Below, piece by piece: positions 13,121 through 21,445 of a DNA stretch of 25,205 nucleotides; the first letter of the stretch is position 1, and each line of letters starts with the position of its first letter. The DNA lies in the IMG/VR virus record IMGVR_UViG_3300034682_000233, positions 1 to 25,205 of that record. One strand, written 5' to 3'. Position numbers and translations under genes: made by a program. The stretch comes from a virus. Below the pieces are notes generated by a model. The model did not search any database. It was not told the DNA's origin and saw only the letters and a program-made list of their open reading frames with translations.

Positions 13121-15391
13121 ATGACTGCTTACACTGGACTGCTGACACCTGTCTCGGTCATCCGAAATTCGATCTCCGCTATCACGCAAATTCTCGCTGG
13201 CCGCAACATCGCGGTTTATCAGCGTGGGCTTGTAGCTTGTGTTTCCTATAGCGAAGCAACCGGCGAGCCCGTATCTGTCACCCTCCCCTATCTTCCTGAT
13301 GACGCCAGTGACGATCTGATCTTGGCGGTACAGGGCTTCCTCGACCACGAGGTCGGCCATCTGCTGTTTACCGACAACAAGGCTGTGCTTGAGATTGGCC
13401 ATGACGCCGACTGGCTTCACATGCAGAACGTCCTTGAGGACCCGTTCGTTGAGAAGAATATGCAGAAGACCTTCCCAGGGTCGAAAGCCACAATCACTCG
13501 GCTGCATACCTTCTTCATCGACCGCATTGTCAATGCCAACTACCAAAAGCTGCTCGACAGAGGGTCCGTCAACCCTCTCGAATACTTTGGCGTTCTGCTG
13601 CCGTGTATCTCTCGTGCCTGGCACCAGTTCGTCACCTTCGACGAGTACATGAAGGACAAGTGGCACCATGTAGAGCCAATCATCAAGAAACTGCCGGCCG
13701 ACATATCCGATAGGGTGTGCGCTGCCACTAGCACCAGCGACAACATCGCTCTCGCCCGTTTCCTCATCGATGCCATCATGCGTGTGCCGGATGATGACGA
13801 GCATGATGACACCGGTATGGCCGATAGCGAGTCGTCGGAGCCTGGATCTGAGCCATCTGGGAAGTCCAGTCCTGGAAGAGGCAAATCCCCCAAGCGCGAT
13901 GTGCTGATCGACGAGGAGGGTGATTACGAAGAGCCGGAACACGAGCCTTCCGCTGACGACATGGATGACCTGGGCGAGCCTGCAGACGAGGTCCCAGACG
14001 ACGAAGAGAGCGCTCCATCACCAGAGCCGGTCTCTGCCGATATTCCAGGGGATGGCGCGGGCGAGATTGATGGTTCTGACGATGATGAAACCGCTGCTGA
14101 CCTGGAAGGTGATGACCCTGTAGAGACCGACGAGGATGACTCGGAAGACGCCACGCTTGGCTCTGACGAGTTCGACGACGAGGTTGATGAGGCTGCAAAA
14201 GGTGACGGCTCTGACGAAGAGCTGGATTCAGATGCCAAGATGTCCTCAGCTGGCCGAGAGTCTGACGATGTGGATGAGGTTTCTCTCTCTGGCAAGGGCG
14301 GGCCTAAAAAGGCCAAAGGCGAAGACCCTGAAGAGGAGCCGGAAACGGAAGAGGACAAGGAACCCGTCTGGACCCCGGGCGAGGGCGAGTCTCTCATGGA
14401 CTACTCGGTAGGTGACATGGAGACGGCGCTCGAGGGGTCAATAGCGTCAATGGCCTCGGATGCCGCCAAGAAGTCTTCCTACGTCATCTACTCAACGGAC
14501 AACGACACGATCGAGCCGTTCAAGGTTCACTCGATGAGTGCTCTTGCGGCGAAAGCACTGCCCAAGATCGAGTCGTTGACCAAGCATCAGGTTGGCGTCA
14601 TGCAGAACAGCCTGCAGCGAGCGCTGGTGTCGAAGAACAAGTCGCACTGGCGAACGGCTCAGGAGAGCGGTCGGATAAACACAGCGGCGCTCTCACGCTT
14701 GTTTGTGGGGGATACCAGGGTGTTCCGTCGCAAAGTAGAGCACCGAAGTAAAAGCTTCGATGTCTCGCTGTTGATCGACTGCTCCGGCTCGATGGCCCAC
14801 GGCACCGGCTCTTTGACGCGCTTCCAGACGGCGATGGTGGCCGCTTACGCGATGGCGGATACCCTTCATCGGATCGGCGTGAACTTTGAGATCCTGGGCT
14901 TCACCACAAAATCCCACACCTCCGAATGGAGCGAATCCTGTTACAGGGAGATGCACAAGCATGGGGTGAAGTTCGGCCGGATAGATTGGCTCTACATGCC
15001 GATATTCAAATCATTCGAAGAGCGGTGGGGCCCGAAAGCGATGGAGCGAATAGGCGCGGCATTCTCGACCGACAACTTCCTTCGAGAGAACGTTGATGGT
15101 GAGTGTGTTCAAATTGCCGCTCAAAGGCTGATTGCCCAGCGGTCAGAGGGGAAGATGCTGATTGTCCTATCGGACGGTGTACCGGCTTGCCACACCTACG
15201 ACCACTCATCTTTGTCTCGCCACTTGTCCAAGTCGGTCAAGTCCGCCGAGAAGGCCGGCATCAAGGTGATAGGCGTGGGGATCGATACGGACTCTGTGTC
15301 GAGATTCTACGACGACCATATCGTTCTGCGGGATGTGACAAAACTGCCGACAGAGCTGGTTGAGCAGGTGCAGAGAGTGCTGCTCCGGTAA
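13121..15391 (+). CDS. cobT: CobT-like VWA protein with HEVGH metallopeptidase-like N-terminus
   Basis: 756 residues in three parts. The N-terminal part (1-225) contains H76-E-V-G-H80, a zincin-type HExxH, then Glu106 in NVLEDPFVEK, placed like a third ligand and like the LEDxRVE segment of CobT. Residues about 225-430 are a long, highly acidic, probably disordered linker. The C-terminal VWA domain has a complete MIDAS: D553-C-S555-G-S557, with Thr in the 563-567 loop, and LSDG (D685). The next gene is a CobS-like AAA+ ATPase. CobST normally inserts cobalt into cobyrinate with CobN, but no cobalamin gene is present, so a MoxR/VWA-style remodelling role is more likely. Translation start may be controlled by the hairpin just upstream. 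Confidence 0.85.
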   Translation: MTAYTGLLTPVSVIRNSISAITQILAGRNIAVYQRGLVACVSYSEATGEPVSVTLPYLPDDASDDLILAVQGFLDHEVGHLLFTDNKAVLEIGHDADWLHMQNVLEDPFVEKNMQKTFPGSKATITRLHTFFIDRIVNANYQKLLDRGSVNPLEYFGVLLPCISRAWHQFVTFDEYMKDKWHHVEPIIKKLPADISDRVCAATSTSDNIALARFLIDAIMRVPDDDEHDDTGMADSESSEPGSEPSGKSSPGRGKSPKRDVLIDEEGDYEEPEHEPSADDMDDLGEPADEVPDDEESAPSPEPVSADIPGDGAGEIDGSDDDETAADLEGDDPVETDEDDSEDATLGSDEFDDEVDEAAKGDGSDEELDSDAKMSSAGRESDDVDEVSLSGKGGPKKAKGEDPEEEPETEEDKEPVWTPGEGESLMDYSVGDMETALEGSIASMASDAAKKSSYVIYSTDNDTIEPFKVHSMSALAAKALPKIESLTKHQVGVMQNSLQRALVSKNKSHWRTAQESGRINTAALSRLFVGDTRVFRRKVEHRSKSFDVSLLIDCSGSMAHGTGSLTRFQTAMVAAYAMADTLHRIGVNFEILGFTTKSHTSEWSESCYREMHKHGVKFGRIDWLYMPIFKSFEERWGPKAMERIGAAFSTDNFLRENVDGECVQIAAQRLIAQRSEGKMLIVLSDGVPACHTYDHSSLSRHLSKSVKSAEKAGIKVIGVGIDTDSVSRFYDDHIVLRDVTKLPTELVEQVQRVLLR

Positions 15392-15428
15392 TCATCGCAA
15401 TCAGGGCGATTCGGTCGCGCCCAATGGT

Positions 15429-15502
15429 CAGTAAATATTGACTGTTTATCGCCCTGAGTTTCGCGTTTAGAATAACAGCGTTGTTTAAGCTAACACTTAC
15501 TG
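15429..15502 (+). promoter_or_regulatory. Two operators flanking a weak promoter before cobS-like gene
   Basis: CAGTAAATATTGACTG (15429-15444) is the most symmetric copy of the window-wide palindrome. AAGCTAACACTTACTG (15487-15502) is a second, weaker copy 58 bases further on, centre to centre. Between them TAGAAT (15468-15473) is a possible -10 with a poor -35. The gap between the cobT-like stop (15391) and the cobS-like start (15516) holds nothing else. Confidence 0.6.
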
Positions 15503-15515
15503 AACAGAGGAAACC

Positions 15516-16712
15516 ATGACTGATCTCACCGCTATTGCCAATCCAGAAGAAAAGATCTCCTGCGCCATCTGTCACGCGAAGGTCCACGCTATTCAGCTTC
15601 ACCTGCGCGATCACCACCCGACAGTCACCATTGAGCAGTACAAGGCGGACTACCCAGACGCGCCCCTGTTGAGCGAGGCGGCTATCGCTCGTATCAACGC
15701 CCGCAACAAGACAAAAGAGGAGCTGACGGCTTCAGCGGAGCTCAGCGCGGCCAGCATGAAGATGGTCGAGACGAAGAACCTGCCTCTCTACGAGGTGTTC
15801 GAGCTCGGCAAGAAGTGTAAAGGGGCAATGAGAGCCGACGGCTCCCCTATCATGGTCGAGGTTGCCGGCTCGACAGAGTGGGACATGCAGATCCCGGATG
15901 TTGATGACCGCTATGTCTTCGATGTGGACGTCTTGAAGACGTTGCTGATGGGTATGGTCATGAAGATCCCGACTTATCTCTGGGGCCATGCCGGCACCGG
16001 CAAATCCACCATATTCGAGCAGATGTATGCTCGGCTCCATCGGCCGATTATCCGGATCCAGCACACTGGCTCGACCGAAGAGGCCCACATCCTCGGCCAG
16101 ATGGCTGCCGACCCAGAGCGAGGCACCTTCTTCTCGCCCGGCCCCCTGCCTCTTGCGATGAAGTACGGCTGGGGATACCTCGCCGACGAGTACGACTTCT
16201 CGTTCCCCCAGGTGCTCGCCGTGTATCAGGCGGTACTCGAGGGCAAGCCGCTGATCATCAAAGATGCGCCTGCGGATTCTGAGTGGCGGGTTGTTCATCC
16301 TCACCCGAACTTCCACTTCATGGCGACCGGTAACACCAACGGATCTGGCGATGACAGCGGCCTGTACCTGGGCACCAATATCCAGAACGCGGCGAACTTC
16401 GAGCGCTTTGGCATCGTCCTCCAGATGAAGTACATGCCGGCCAAGCAAGAGGCGGCAGTCGTCTCTTCTCAGGGGAATATTGCGATGCCGGATGCAGAGC
16501 GGCTCGTCCGCTTTGCCAACCTTGTTCGCGAGGCCTTCGATGCCAAGAAGATTGGCGCCACTCTCGGCCCCCGCGTGTTGATCAATGCCGCACGAATTGG
16601 TGTGGCCAGAGCGTCCTTCATGACCGGTCTGCAGCTGTCATTCTTGAACCGACTGACGCCTGTTGATAAGGAGACCTGCGCTCAAATCGCAGCGCGGGTT
16701 GTTGAAGGATGA
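15516..16712 (+). CDS. cobS: CobS/MoxR-like AAA+ ATPase with N-terminal Ros/MucR-type zinc finger
   Basis: 398 residues. The start has C16-x2-C19-x9-H29-x3-H33 followed by TIEQYKADYPDAPLLSE, the pattern of Ros/MucR zinc fingers. The AAA+ part has Walker A GHAGTGKST (K163), RIQHTGSTEEAHILGQ, Walker B GYLADEYDF (D224, E225), sensor 1 FHFMATGNTNGSGDDSGLYLGT, and an arginine-rich end. This is the CobS/MoxR group, which remodels partners carrying VWA domains; the partner is the CobT-like protein just upstream. GAGG precedes ATG 15516. It overlaps the next gene by four bases. The function in phages is unsettled. Confidence 0.87.
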   Translation: MTDLTAIANPEEKISCAICHAKVHAIQLHLRDHHPTVTIEQYKADYPDAPLLSEAAIARINARNKTKEELTASAELSAASMKMVETKNLPLYEVFELGKKCKGAMRADGSPIMVEVAGSTEWDMQIPDVDDRYVFDVDVLKTLLMGMVMKIPTYLWGHAGTGKSTIFEQMYARLHRPIIRIQHTGSTEEAHILGQMAADPERGTFFSPGPLPLAMKYGWGYLADEYDFSFPQVLAVYQAVLEGKPLIIKDAPADSEWRVVHPHPNFHFMATGNTNGSGDDSGLYLGTNIQNAANFERFGIVLQMKYMPAKQEAAVVSSQGNIAMPDAERLVRFANLVREAFDAKKIGATLGPRVLINAARIGVARASFMTGLQLSFLNRLTPVDKETCAQIAARVVEG

Positions 16713-17311
16713 TCCCCTCCCCTCAGCCCTGGCACCACTGCCAGGGCCAAATTGTCTGCTTCTCTGCCAGCGCCAAGAGCTGCAAGGAGTGTCCTCAAAA
16801 CAAGGAGTGTGCGTTGGAGGTGCGTTCTCGCCTCCACTCACTTCAAGAGCGGATTGATGTCTCCAAGCTTTTGCATGGCGTCCAGGCGTTCCTTGATCGC
16901 AAGGGCGTGTCACGCGGCGACATCAAGGTCGAGCTTGTCTCCGGGGCCAAGCCGCTGATTGGCAAAAGCAGAGAGAGATTTGAGAGTCGCCGCGACTTGT
17001 CGTCCCTCTCCGTTCACGCAAGGCGTATTGCAACTGCCATTGAGAAGTCTGGCATCGATATGGTTGCCGACTCCAAGCAAGGCGTGAACTCGTTCAAGAC
17101 GATGAAGATGCGACCCGGCTACCTCGCTGAAATCCAAGAACTGCTGAACAAGAGACGCCCGTTCTCCAGGCTCGAGTTGAAACTCGCCATTGGGCGAGCG
17201 GTGACGCTCTCTCCGTCCAGCATGAACAACACATCCTCCTTCGTTATCTCCGCACTGGAGGCGTTGGAGGTGATTACCCAAGTCGGAGATGGCTTATATG
17301 CACCTAACTAA
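16709..17311 (+). CDS. Unknown protein with N-terminal Cys cluster
   Basis: 200 residues. ATG 16709 overlaps the cobS-like stop, and the gene overlaps the polymerase start. Cys11, Cys17, Cys25, Cys28 and Cys34 near the N-terminus (GQIVCFSASAKSCKECP) form a probable zinc or iron-sulphur site. The centre is basic and helical. The last ~55 residues (FSRLELKLAIGRAV ... VISALEALEVITQVGDGLYA) look like a winged helix, suggesting DNA binding. Sandwiched between the AAA+ ATPase and the polymerase, it may link the two. No family recognised. Confidence 0.75.
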   Translation: MIPSPQPWHHCQGQIVCFSASAKSCKECPQNKECALEVRSRLHSLQERIDVSKLLHGVQAFLDRKGVSRGDIKVELVSGAKPLIGKSRERFESRRDLSSLSVHARRIATAIEKSGIDMVADSKQGVNSFKTMKMRPGYLAEIQELLNKRRPFSRLELKLAIGRAVTLSPSSMNNTSSFVISALEALEVITQVGDGLYAPN

Positions 17312-20300
17312 CGCTCGCTCCCACTTCTCGATGGGTCGAGCCGTGTCCTCGGTTGACGCGATCGTCAAGAAGGCTTTGGAGATGGGTTATCAAAGCGTCA
17401 TCCTCACCGATGACGCGACAATATCCGGGATGACTGACCTGTTTAAGGCCATGCCCGAAGACTGCGGCGCCAAGGCGATTATAGGGACCTCCATCAAGGT
17501 GTTTGATGACCCTACTTATCGCCCGCCATCGAAGAAGAGCGGCCTTGAGATAAAGCCGAATCACTTCTGGGAGGCAAAGCTTCTGGTCAAGAACGAGGAG
17601 GGCCTGAAGGCCCTGTTTTCTCTTCTGACCAAGGCCAGGTCTGAGGAGTATTTCTACTATGAGCCTCGCATCGGGGTTCTCGATCTGGTCAAAGCCTTGA
17701 GAAGTGACGGGCTGATCCTGACGACCGGTGATTTCTTTTCGCTGTTTGCCCACTGCAAAGCAGACAAGATCTACTCTGCTCTGGTCAAGCATGTCCCAGC
17801 GCATCAGCGCGTCATAGAGCTCGTCCCGCTCAAGAGCGCATACTTTGATCGCGTCAATTCGATAGCGTCTCAGAAAGCGATTGAGAGCGATTCCCGCGTG
17901 ATGCTTTCAAGGCCGATTCTGTACGTCGATAAGGGGCAGGATGACGCCCGCGATGTAATGAGTTACATCATTGGCCAGGGTAGCGCCGTCCACCCACTGC
18001 GGAACATCCCGTACAACCGCGACTTGCACATGCTGTCCCTGTCGGAGATGGAGACGGAGATATTGGAGTGGAGAAAGCGGACAGGCATTACTGTTCCCGA
18101 CGACACTCAGGCCATCGTCGATGACTGTCAATATCGCTGGCAGAAGCAAGGCATGTGTCTCCCTCAGATGGCGGAGGATGAGTTTGCAGAGCTTACCAAG
18201 CTGTGCCTGGAGGGCTTCAAAAATCGCCTGACCAAGAAGGTGTTTGGCTACCAGCCTTCGCCCGAGAAGTTGCCCGAGTACCGCGCCCGCCTCAAGTATG
18301 AGCTTGGCGTGTTGCGCGACATGAAGTTCGACCGGTACTTCCTGTTGATCAGGGACATCATCATGTGGTCGAAGAGCAACGGCATTATGGTTGGCCCTGC
18401 CCGGGGTTCCGCGGGCGGCTCACTGGTGGCGTTTTTGATTGGCGTTACCGATGTTGACCCTATCCGCTTTGGCCTGATCTTCGAGCGCTTCCTTAACCCC
18501 GATCGTCTGGACTATCCCGACGTCGATACCGACTTTATGAGTAGCCGACGCCATGAGGTGCTTGAGTACATCACGAATCGGTTCGGGCAGGATCATGTGG
18601 CTGGGATTAGTAACTACTCCACCCTGGCGGCCGCTTCTGCTATTCGGGATGTTGCCCGTATCCATGACCTCCCGCAGCAGGACTACAGCTGCACCAAGGT
18701 GATTGATCAGGGCATGAGTCTGTCTGAGGCCAAGGAGCTGCCGGAGATCAGCCGGTACGCCTCCGCTCACCCGAGAGAGTTTGCCATTTCTGAGACGCTA
18801 GAAGGAGCCATGCGCAGCCTAAGCCGTCACGCCGCGGGCGTTGTGGTGGCCGGTGAACCTCTCACCCGCCGTAGCGCGGTAGAGGTGCGTAATGGCGAGC
18901 AGACGGTCAACTGGGACAAGCAGGTCGTTGAGGACTTTGGGTTGATAAAGCTCGATATTCTGGGCCTGTCCACCCTGGACACACTCAACCTGGCCAGACA
19001 GAAAATCCAAGACCGCCACAAGGTTCAGCTCGATTTCACATCCATCCCTCTCGATGACGAGAAGGTGCTTAAGGCCTTCGCGGCAGGGGATACGGCCGGT
19101 GTATTCCAGTTCGTCTCGCACGGTATGCGGCAGCTGCTTAAAGACCTGTCCGAGGGTGGCAGGGACCTCTCGTTCGAGGACATCTATGCGGCAACGGCTT
19201 TGTTCCGCCCGGGCCCTCTCCAGTCGGGCATGACGGAAGAGTACGTCCGCATCAAGCAAGGCATGGTGAAGCCTCACTATGCCCACCACAAGATGGAGGA
19301 TGCCCTGCGAGAAACTCGGGGGATTATCGTCTATCAGGAGCAGGTCATGCAGATCGCCCGAGACTTGTGCGGCTACACAATGGGCGAGTCGGACAAGCTC
19401 CGAAAGGTAATGGGTAAGAAGCTGCCGGAGGAGATGGAGAAGCAGCGCGAGAAGTTCGTGTCGGGCGCGGTGTCGTGCTCGGGCATGGATGAGCACCAGG
19501 CGTCGGATCTGTTCGACCAGATTGCCGAGTTCGCCGGCTACGGCTTCAACAAATCCCACTCAGTCGCCTATACGCTGATCTCCTATCTGTGCATGTGGGT
19601 CAAGGTCCACTACCCCGCGGAGTTTTTTGCCGCCGCACTGTCGATTGCGAAAGAGGACGAGTTGCCCTCAATCGTCAAAGATGCCGAGAAGTCGGGGATC
19701 TATGTGGTCCCGCCCTGCATCAACACATCCACCGACGCCTTCGAGATAGGGTACGACATGCTGCGAGAGCAGCACATTCTCTATGCCCCGCTCCAAGCGG
19801 TTAAGCAGGTGTCGGACAATGGCGTGAAGGCGATCCTCAAGGCGAGAGAGGCCCAGGGCGGCCGCTTCAAATCGAAGGCTCACTTTATCGAGTCGGTGGA
19901 GCGTCGATTGGTCAACAAGCGGGTTCAGGAGAACCTGGAGCTGGTAGGCGCCTTTTACGCGATAGAGCCTGGCAGTCTGGATCCGAGACACCCAGATCGT
20001 CTCCGTGATCAAAAGTCCCTGCTGCCAAACCTCATGCTGAGAAGTGTGAAGGCAAACCGTCCCATCCTGATCGATGCGTTTGTGGAGAGTCAGCTTGAGG
20101 TTCTGTTCGATGACATGCGGAAGATGGGGCTGGACGATGAGGGCCTGACTGTAGGGCCTCAGCCGGTCATTCCAACTCACGGCAAGAAGCCGAAATTCAT
20201 GTTCGTTACGGACTCTCCGGCCTACTCCGAGTGCGAGTCAAAGCGGTTTGCCGAGGGGAAGAGCTTCAACTACACGCTGAGCGCCCTCAAAGAGGCAGAG

Positions 20301-20639
20301 CTTAAAAAGTCAGACGGTTATTACACCGCTCTGGTGAAGACCAAGAAGGCGGATAAGCAGCTGACGACAGCGGAGATAAACACTTGGTCGCACTTCCTCG
20401 ATGCGGAGATCGAGCTCCTCAAGCCTCCCGTGATCATCGCTGCAGGGGGCGCAGTGGCTAGACACCTGTGCCCGGATGTCAAAGGCGGCTGGGAGGCGAT
20501 TGCGGGGACTTCCGTTTACGACGTAAAGCGGGACTGCACCATCATCTTCGCCCCCAACCCGCAGATGGTTTACGCCAAGCCTGACGTCCAGACGGTGCTG
20601 GACAACATCATGTGCGATGTCGCCGAAATGATGCGATAA
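17298..20639 (+). CDS. dnaE: DNA polymerase III alpha (DnaE) with C-terminal UDG-like domain
   Basis: 1113 residues from ATG 17298 (GGAG nine bases upstream); ATG 17289 abuts the ribosome site and would add three. The N-terminal PHP domain is degenerate (HLTNARSHFSMG, LTDDA). The polymerase core has GPARGSAGGSLVAFLIGVTDVDP, PDVDTDF (D408, D410, D412) and KLDILGL (D553), so all catalytic Asp appear present. Helix-hairpin-helix-like sequence follows, then QLEVLF (932-937), a good sliding-clamp motif. Instead of the usual OB and tau-binding domains, residues about 965-1113 match family 4 uracil-DNA glycosylases (KFMFVTDSPAYS, TTAEINTWSHFLDAEIELLKPPVIIAAGGAVARHL), but GEGPG is TDSPA and the catalytic His is Asn1087 (NPQ). 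It is the phage replicative polymerase; the UDG-like part is probably inactive. Confidence 0.92.
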   Translation: MHLTNARSHFSMGRAVSSVDAIVKKALEMGYQSVILTDDATISGMTDLFKAMPEDCGAKAIIGTSIKVFDDPTYRPPSKKSGLEIKPNHFWEAKLLVKNEEGLKALFSLLTKARSEEYFYYEPRIGVLDLVKALRSDGLILTTGDFFSLFAHCKADKIYSALVKHVPAHQRVIELVPLKSAYFDRVNSIASQKAIESDSRVMLSRPILYVDKGQDDARDVMSYIIGQGSAVHPLRNIPYNRDLHMLSLSEMETEILEWRKRTGITVPDDTQAIVDDCQYRWQKQGMCLPQMAEDEFAELTKLCLEGFKNRLTKKVFGYQPSPEKLPEYRARLKYELGVLRDMKFDRYFLLIRDIIMWSKSNGIMVGPARGSAGGSLVAFLIGVTDVDPIRFGLIFERFLNPDRLDYPDVDTDFMSSRRHEVLEYITNRFGQDHVAGISNYSTLAAASAIRDVARIHDLPQQDYSCTKVIDQGMSLSEAKELPEISRYASAHPREFAISETLEGAMRSLSRHAAGVVVAGEPLTRRSAVEVRNGEQTVNWDKQVVEDFGLIKLDILGLSTLDTLNLARQKIQDRHKVQLDFTSIPLDDEKVLKAFAAGDTAGVFQFVSHGMRQLLKDLSEGGRDLSFEDIYAATALFRPGPLQSGMTEEYVRIKQGMVKPHYAHHKMEDALRETRGIIVYQEQVMQIARDLCGYTMGESDKLRKVMGKKLPEEMEKQREKFVSGAVSCSGMDEHQASDLFDQIAEFAGYGFNKSHSVAYTLISYLCMWVKVHYPAEFFAAALSIAKEDELPSIVKDAEKSGIYVVPPCINTSTDAFEIGYDMLREQHILYAPLQAVKQVSDNGVKAILKAREAQGGRFKSKAHFIESVERRLVNKRVQENLELVGAFYAIEPGSLDPRHPDRLRDQKSLLPNLMLRSVKANRPILIDAFVESQLEVLFDDMRKMGLDDEGLTVGPQPVIPTHGKKPKFMFVTDSPAYSECESKRFAEGKSFNYTLSALKEAELKKSDGYYTALVKTKKADKQLTTAEINTWSHFLDAEIELLKPPVIIAAGGAVARHLCPDVKGGWEAIAGTSVYDVKRDCTIIFAPNPQMVYAKPDVQTVLDNIMCDVAEMMR

Positions 20640-20643
20640 GCCC

Positions 20644-20675
20644 GTGGGGGCAATGTAGAGCCCCCACTCTCATTA
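20644..20675 (+). terminator. Intrinsic terminator after dnaE
   Basis: Perfect eight-base arms GTGGGGGC (20644-20651) and GCCCCCAC (20660-20667) around AATGTAGA, then TCTCATTA. The stem is very stable but the T-run is broken. A small inverted repeat ACGC/GCGT (20675-20690) and CTGAAC (20694-20699) follow in the leader of the next gene. Confidence 0.7.
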
Positions 20676-20713
20676 CGCGAAAATAAGCGTGAACTGAACA
20701 GAGAGAGGTCGCT

Positions 20714-21025
20714 ATGACACCCTACAAATTGCTCAATGCCGAAAAGAAAGCGGCTAAATCCCCCAACACATTCACGCTCCCAGATGCGGAGGCTCGAGCC
20801 TCTCTTGGGCCAGGTATCTATGCCAAGCTTGGCTTCGACCCTTGCATTGAAAATTGCCCGTCCGAGCGGATGTGGGTGCTTGTTCTGAACAAGCTAGAGG
20901 GCCGGCCATATCTGTACGAGGGGATACTGAAGAACAATCCGGAGTTCATCCCGCCGGAGATCTTGTCGTGTTATGACCTCGTTCATTTCTCGCCAGAGCA
21001 CATTTTCGAAATTCTGAGGCCGTAG
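20714..21025 (+). CDS. Small protein resembling DUF2314-type proteins
   Basis: 103 residues; GAGAGAGG lies upstream of ATG 20714. The pattern IYAKLGFDP ... SERMWVLVLNKLEGRPYLYEGILKNNPEFI ... YDLVHFSPEHIFEI resembles the DUF2314 type of small beta-rich proteins (GERMWV, then a G-x-L-x-N turn, then a VxFxPEHI end). The role is unknown in that family. It starts a group of small genes after the polymerase terminator; the next gene begins one base after its stop. The family call is from recollection. Confidence 0.72.
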   Translation: MTPYKLLNAEKKAAKSPNTFTLPDAEARASLGPGIYAKLGFDPCIENCPSERMWVLVLNKLEGRPYLYEGILKNNPEFIPPEILSCYDLVHFSPEHIFEILRP

Positions 21026-21026
21026 G

Positions 21027-21437
21027 ATGAAGAGAAATACCCCTATATGCCCGTATTGCGGCGAGAGATCGGTTTTCACATCAAGTAGAGAGGTCTACAG
21101 CGGTCGAGACTTTGGCCCTATCTACCTCTGCAAATGCCTCCCTGGATGGGCCTATGTCGGCTGCCACCCGGGGACTGTTAAGCCTCTTGGCCGGCTCGCG
21201 GACAAAGAGTTGCGGTTTTGGAAGAAGCAGGCTCACGCCGCTTTCGACCCTCTATGGAAGGGAAAGCACATGAAGCGTGGACAGGCTTATGGCTGGTTGG
21301 CCGAGCAGCTCGGGATCGACAAGAGCGACTGCCATATCGGCATGTTCGACGTCAAAACCTGCGAGCGGGTGAAGTTTATTTGCCTTGCCAAGCAAAATGA
21401 AATTGCTTTGCGTGGTCAGCAAATGTTTACTGTTTAG
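21027..21437 (+). CDS. DUF3268-type zinc-finger protein
   Basis: 136 residues. CPYCG near the start, then YLCKCLPGWAYVGCHPGT, PLGRLADKELRFWKKQAHAAFDPLW, and AYGWLAEQLGI with CHIGMFD. This order matches the zinc-finger-containing DUF3268 family common in phages and prophages. The Cys pairs probably hold zinc. Function unknown. GAGG lies eight bases before ATG 21027. The last codons contain a palindromic operator (21417-21432), so the end of the protein (GQQMFTV) is partly shaped by a regulatory site. Confidence 0.85.
   Translation: MKRNTPICPYCGERSVFTSSREVYSGRDFGPIYLCKCLPGWAYVGCHPGTVKPLGRLADKELRFWKKQAHAAFDPLWKGKHMKRGQAYGWLAEQLGIDKSDCHIGMFDVKTCERVKFICLAKQNEIALRGQQMFTV
21417..21432 (+). promoter_or_regulatory. 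Palindromic operator copy embedded at the 3' end of a gene
   Basis: CAGCAAATGTTTACTG has both half sites of the window-wide palindrome and lies 14 bases before the ATG of the next gene (21446). TACAAT overlaps that ATG; TTGCGT (21408-21413) with a 17-base spacer to TGTTTA is a poor promoter. Confidence 0.5.
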
Positions 21438-21445
21438 GTGTTACA

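Noticed and set aside
13790-14370. Possible tandem DNA repeat in the acidic linker
   Set aside because: The protein is low in complexity, but no DNA unit repeats at a fixed period; it reads as compositional bias.
13776-14397. Several minus-strand frames rich in Ser, Arg and Gln opposite the acidic linker
   Set aside because: They are the complement of Asp/Glu/Ser codons in the CobT-like linker; low complexity and no start signals.
18819-19559. Minus-strand open frame of 246 codons opposite dnaE
   Set aside because: Arises from GC-rich third positions of the polymerase gene, whose catalytic motifs on the + strand are unmistakable.
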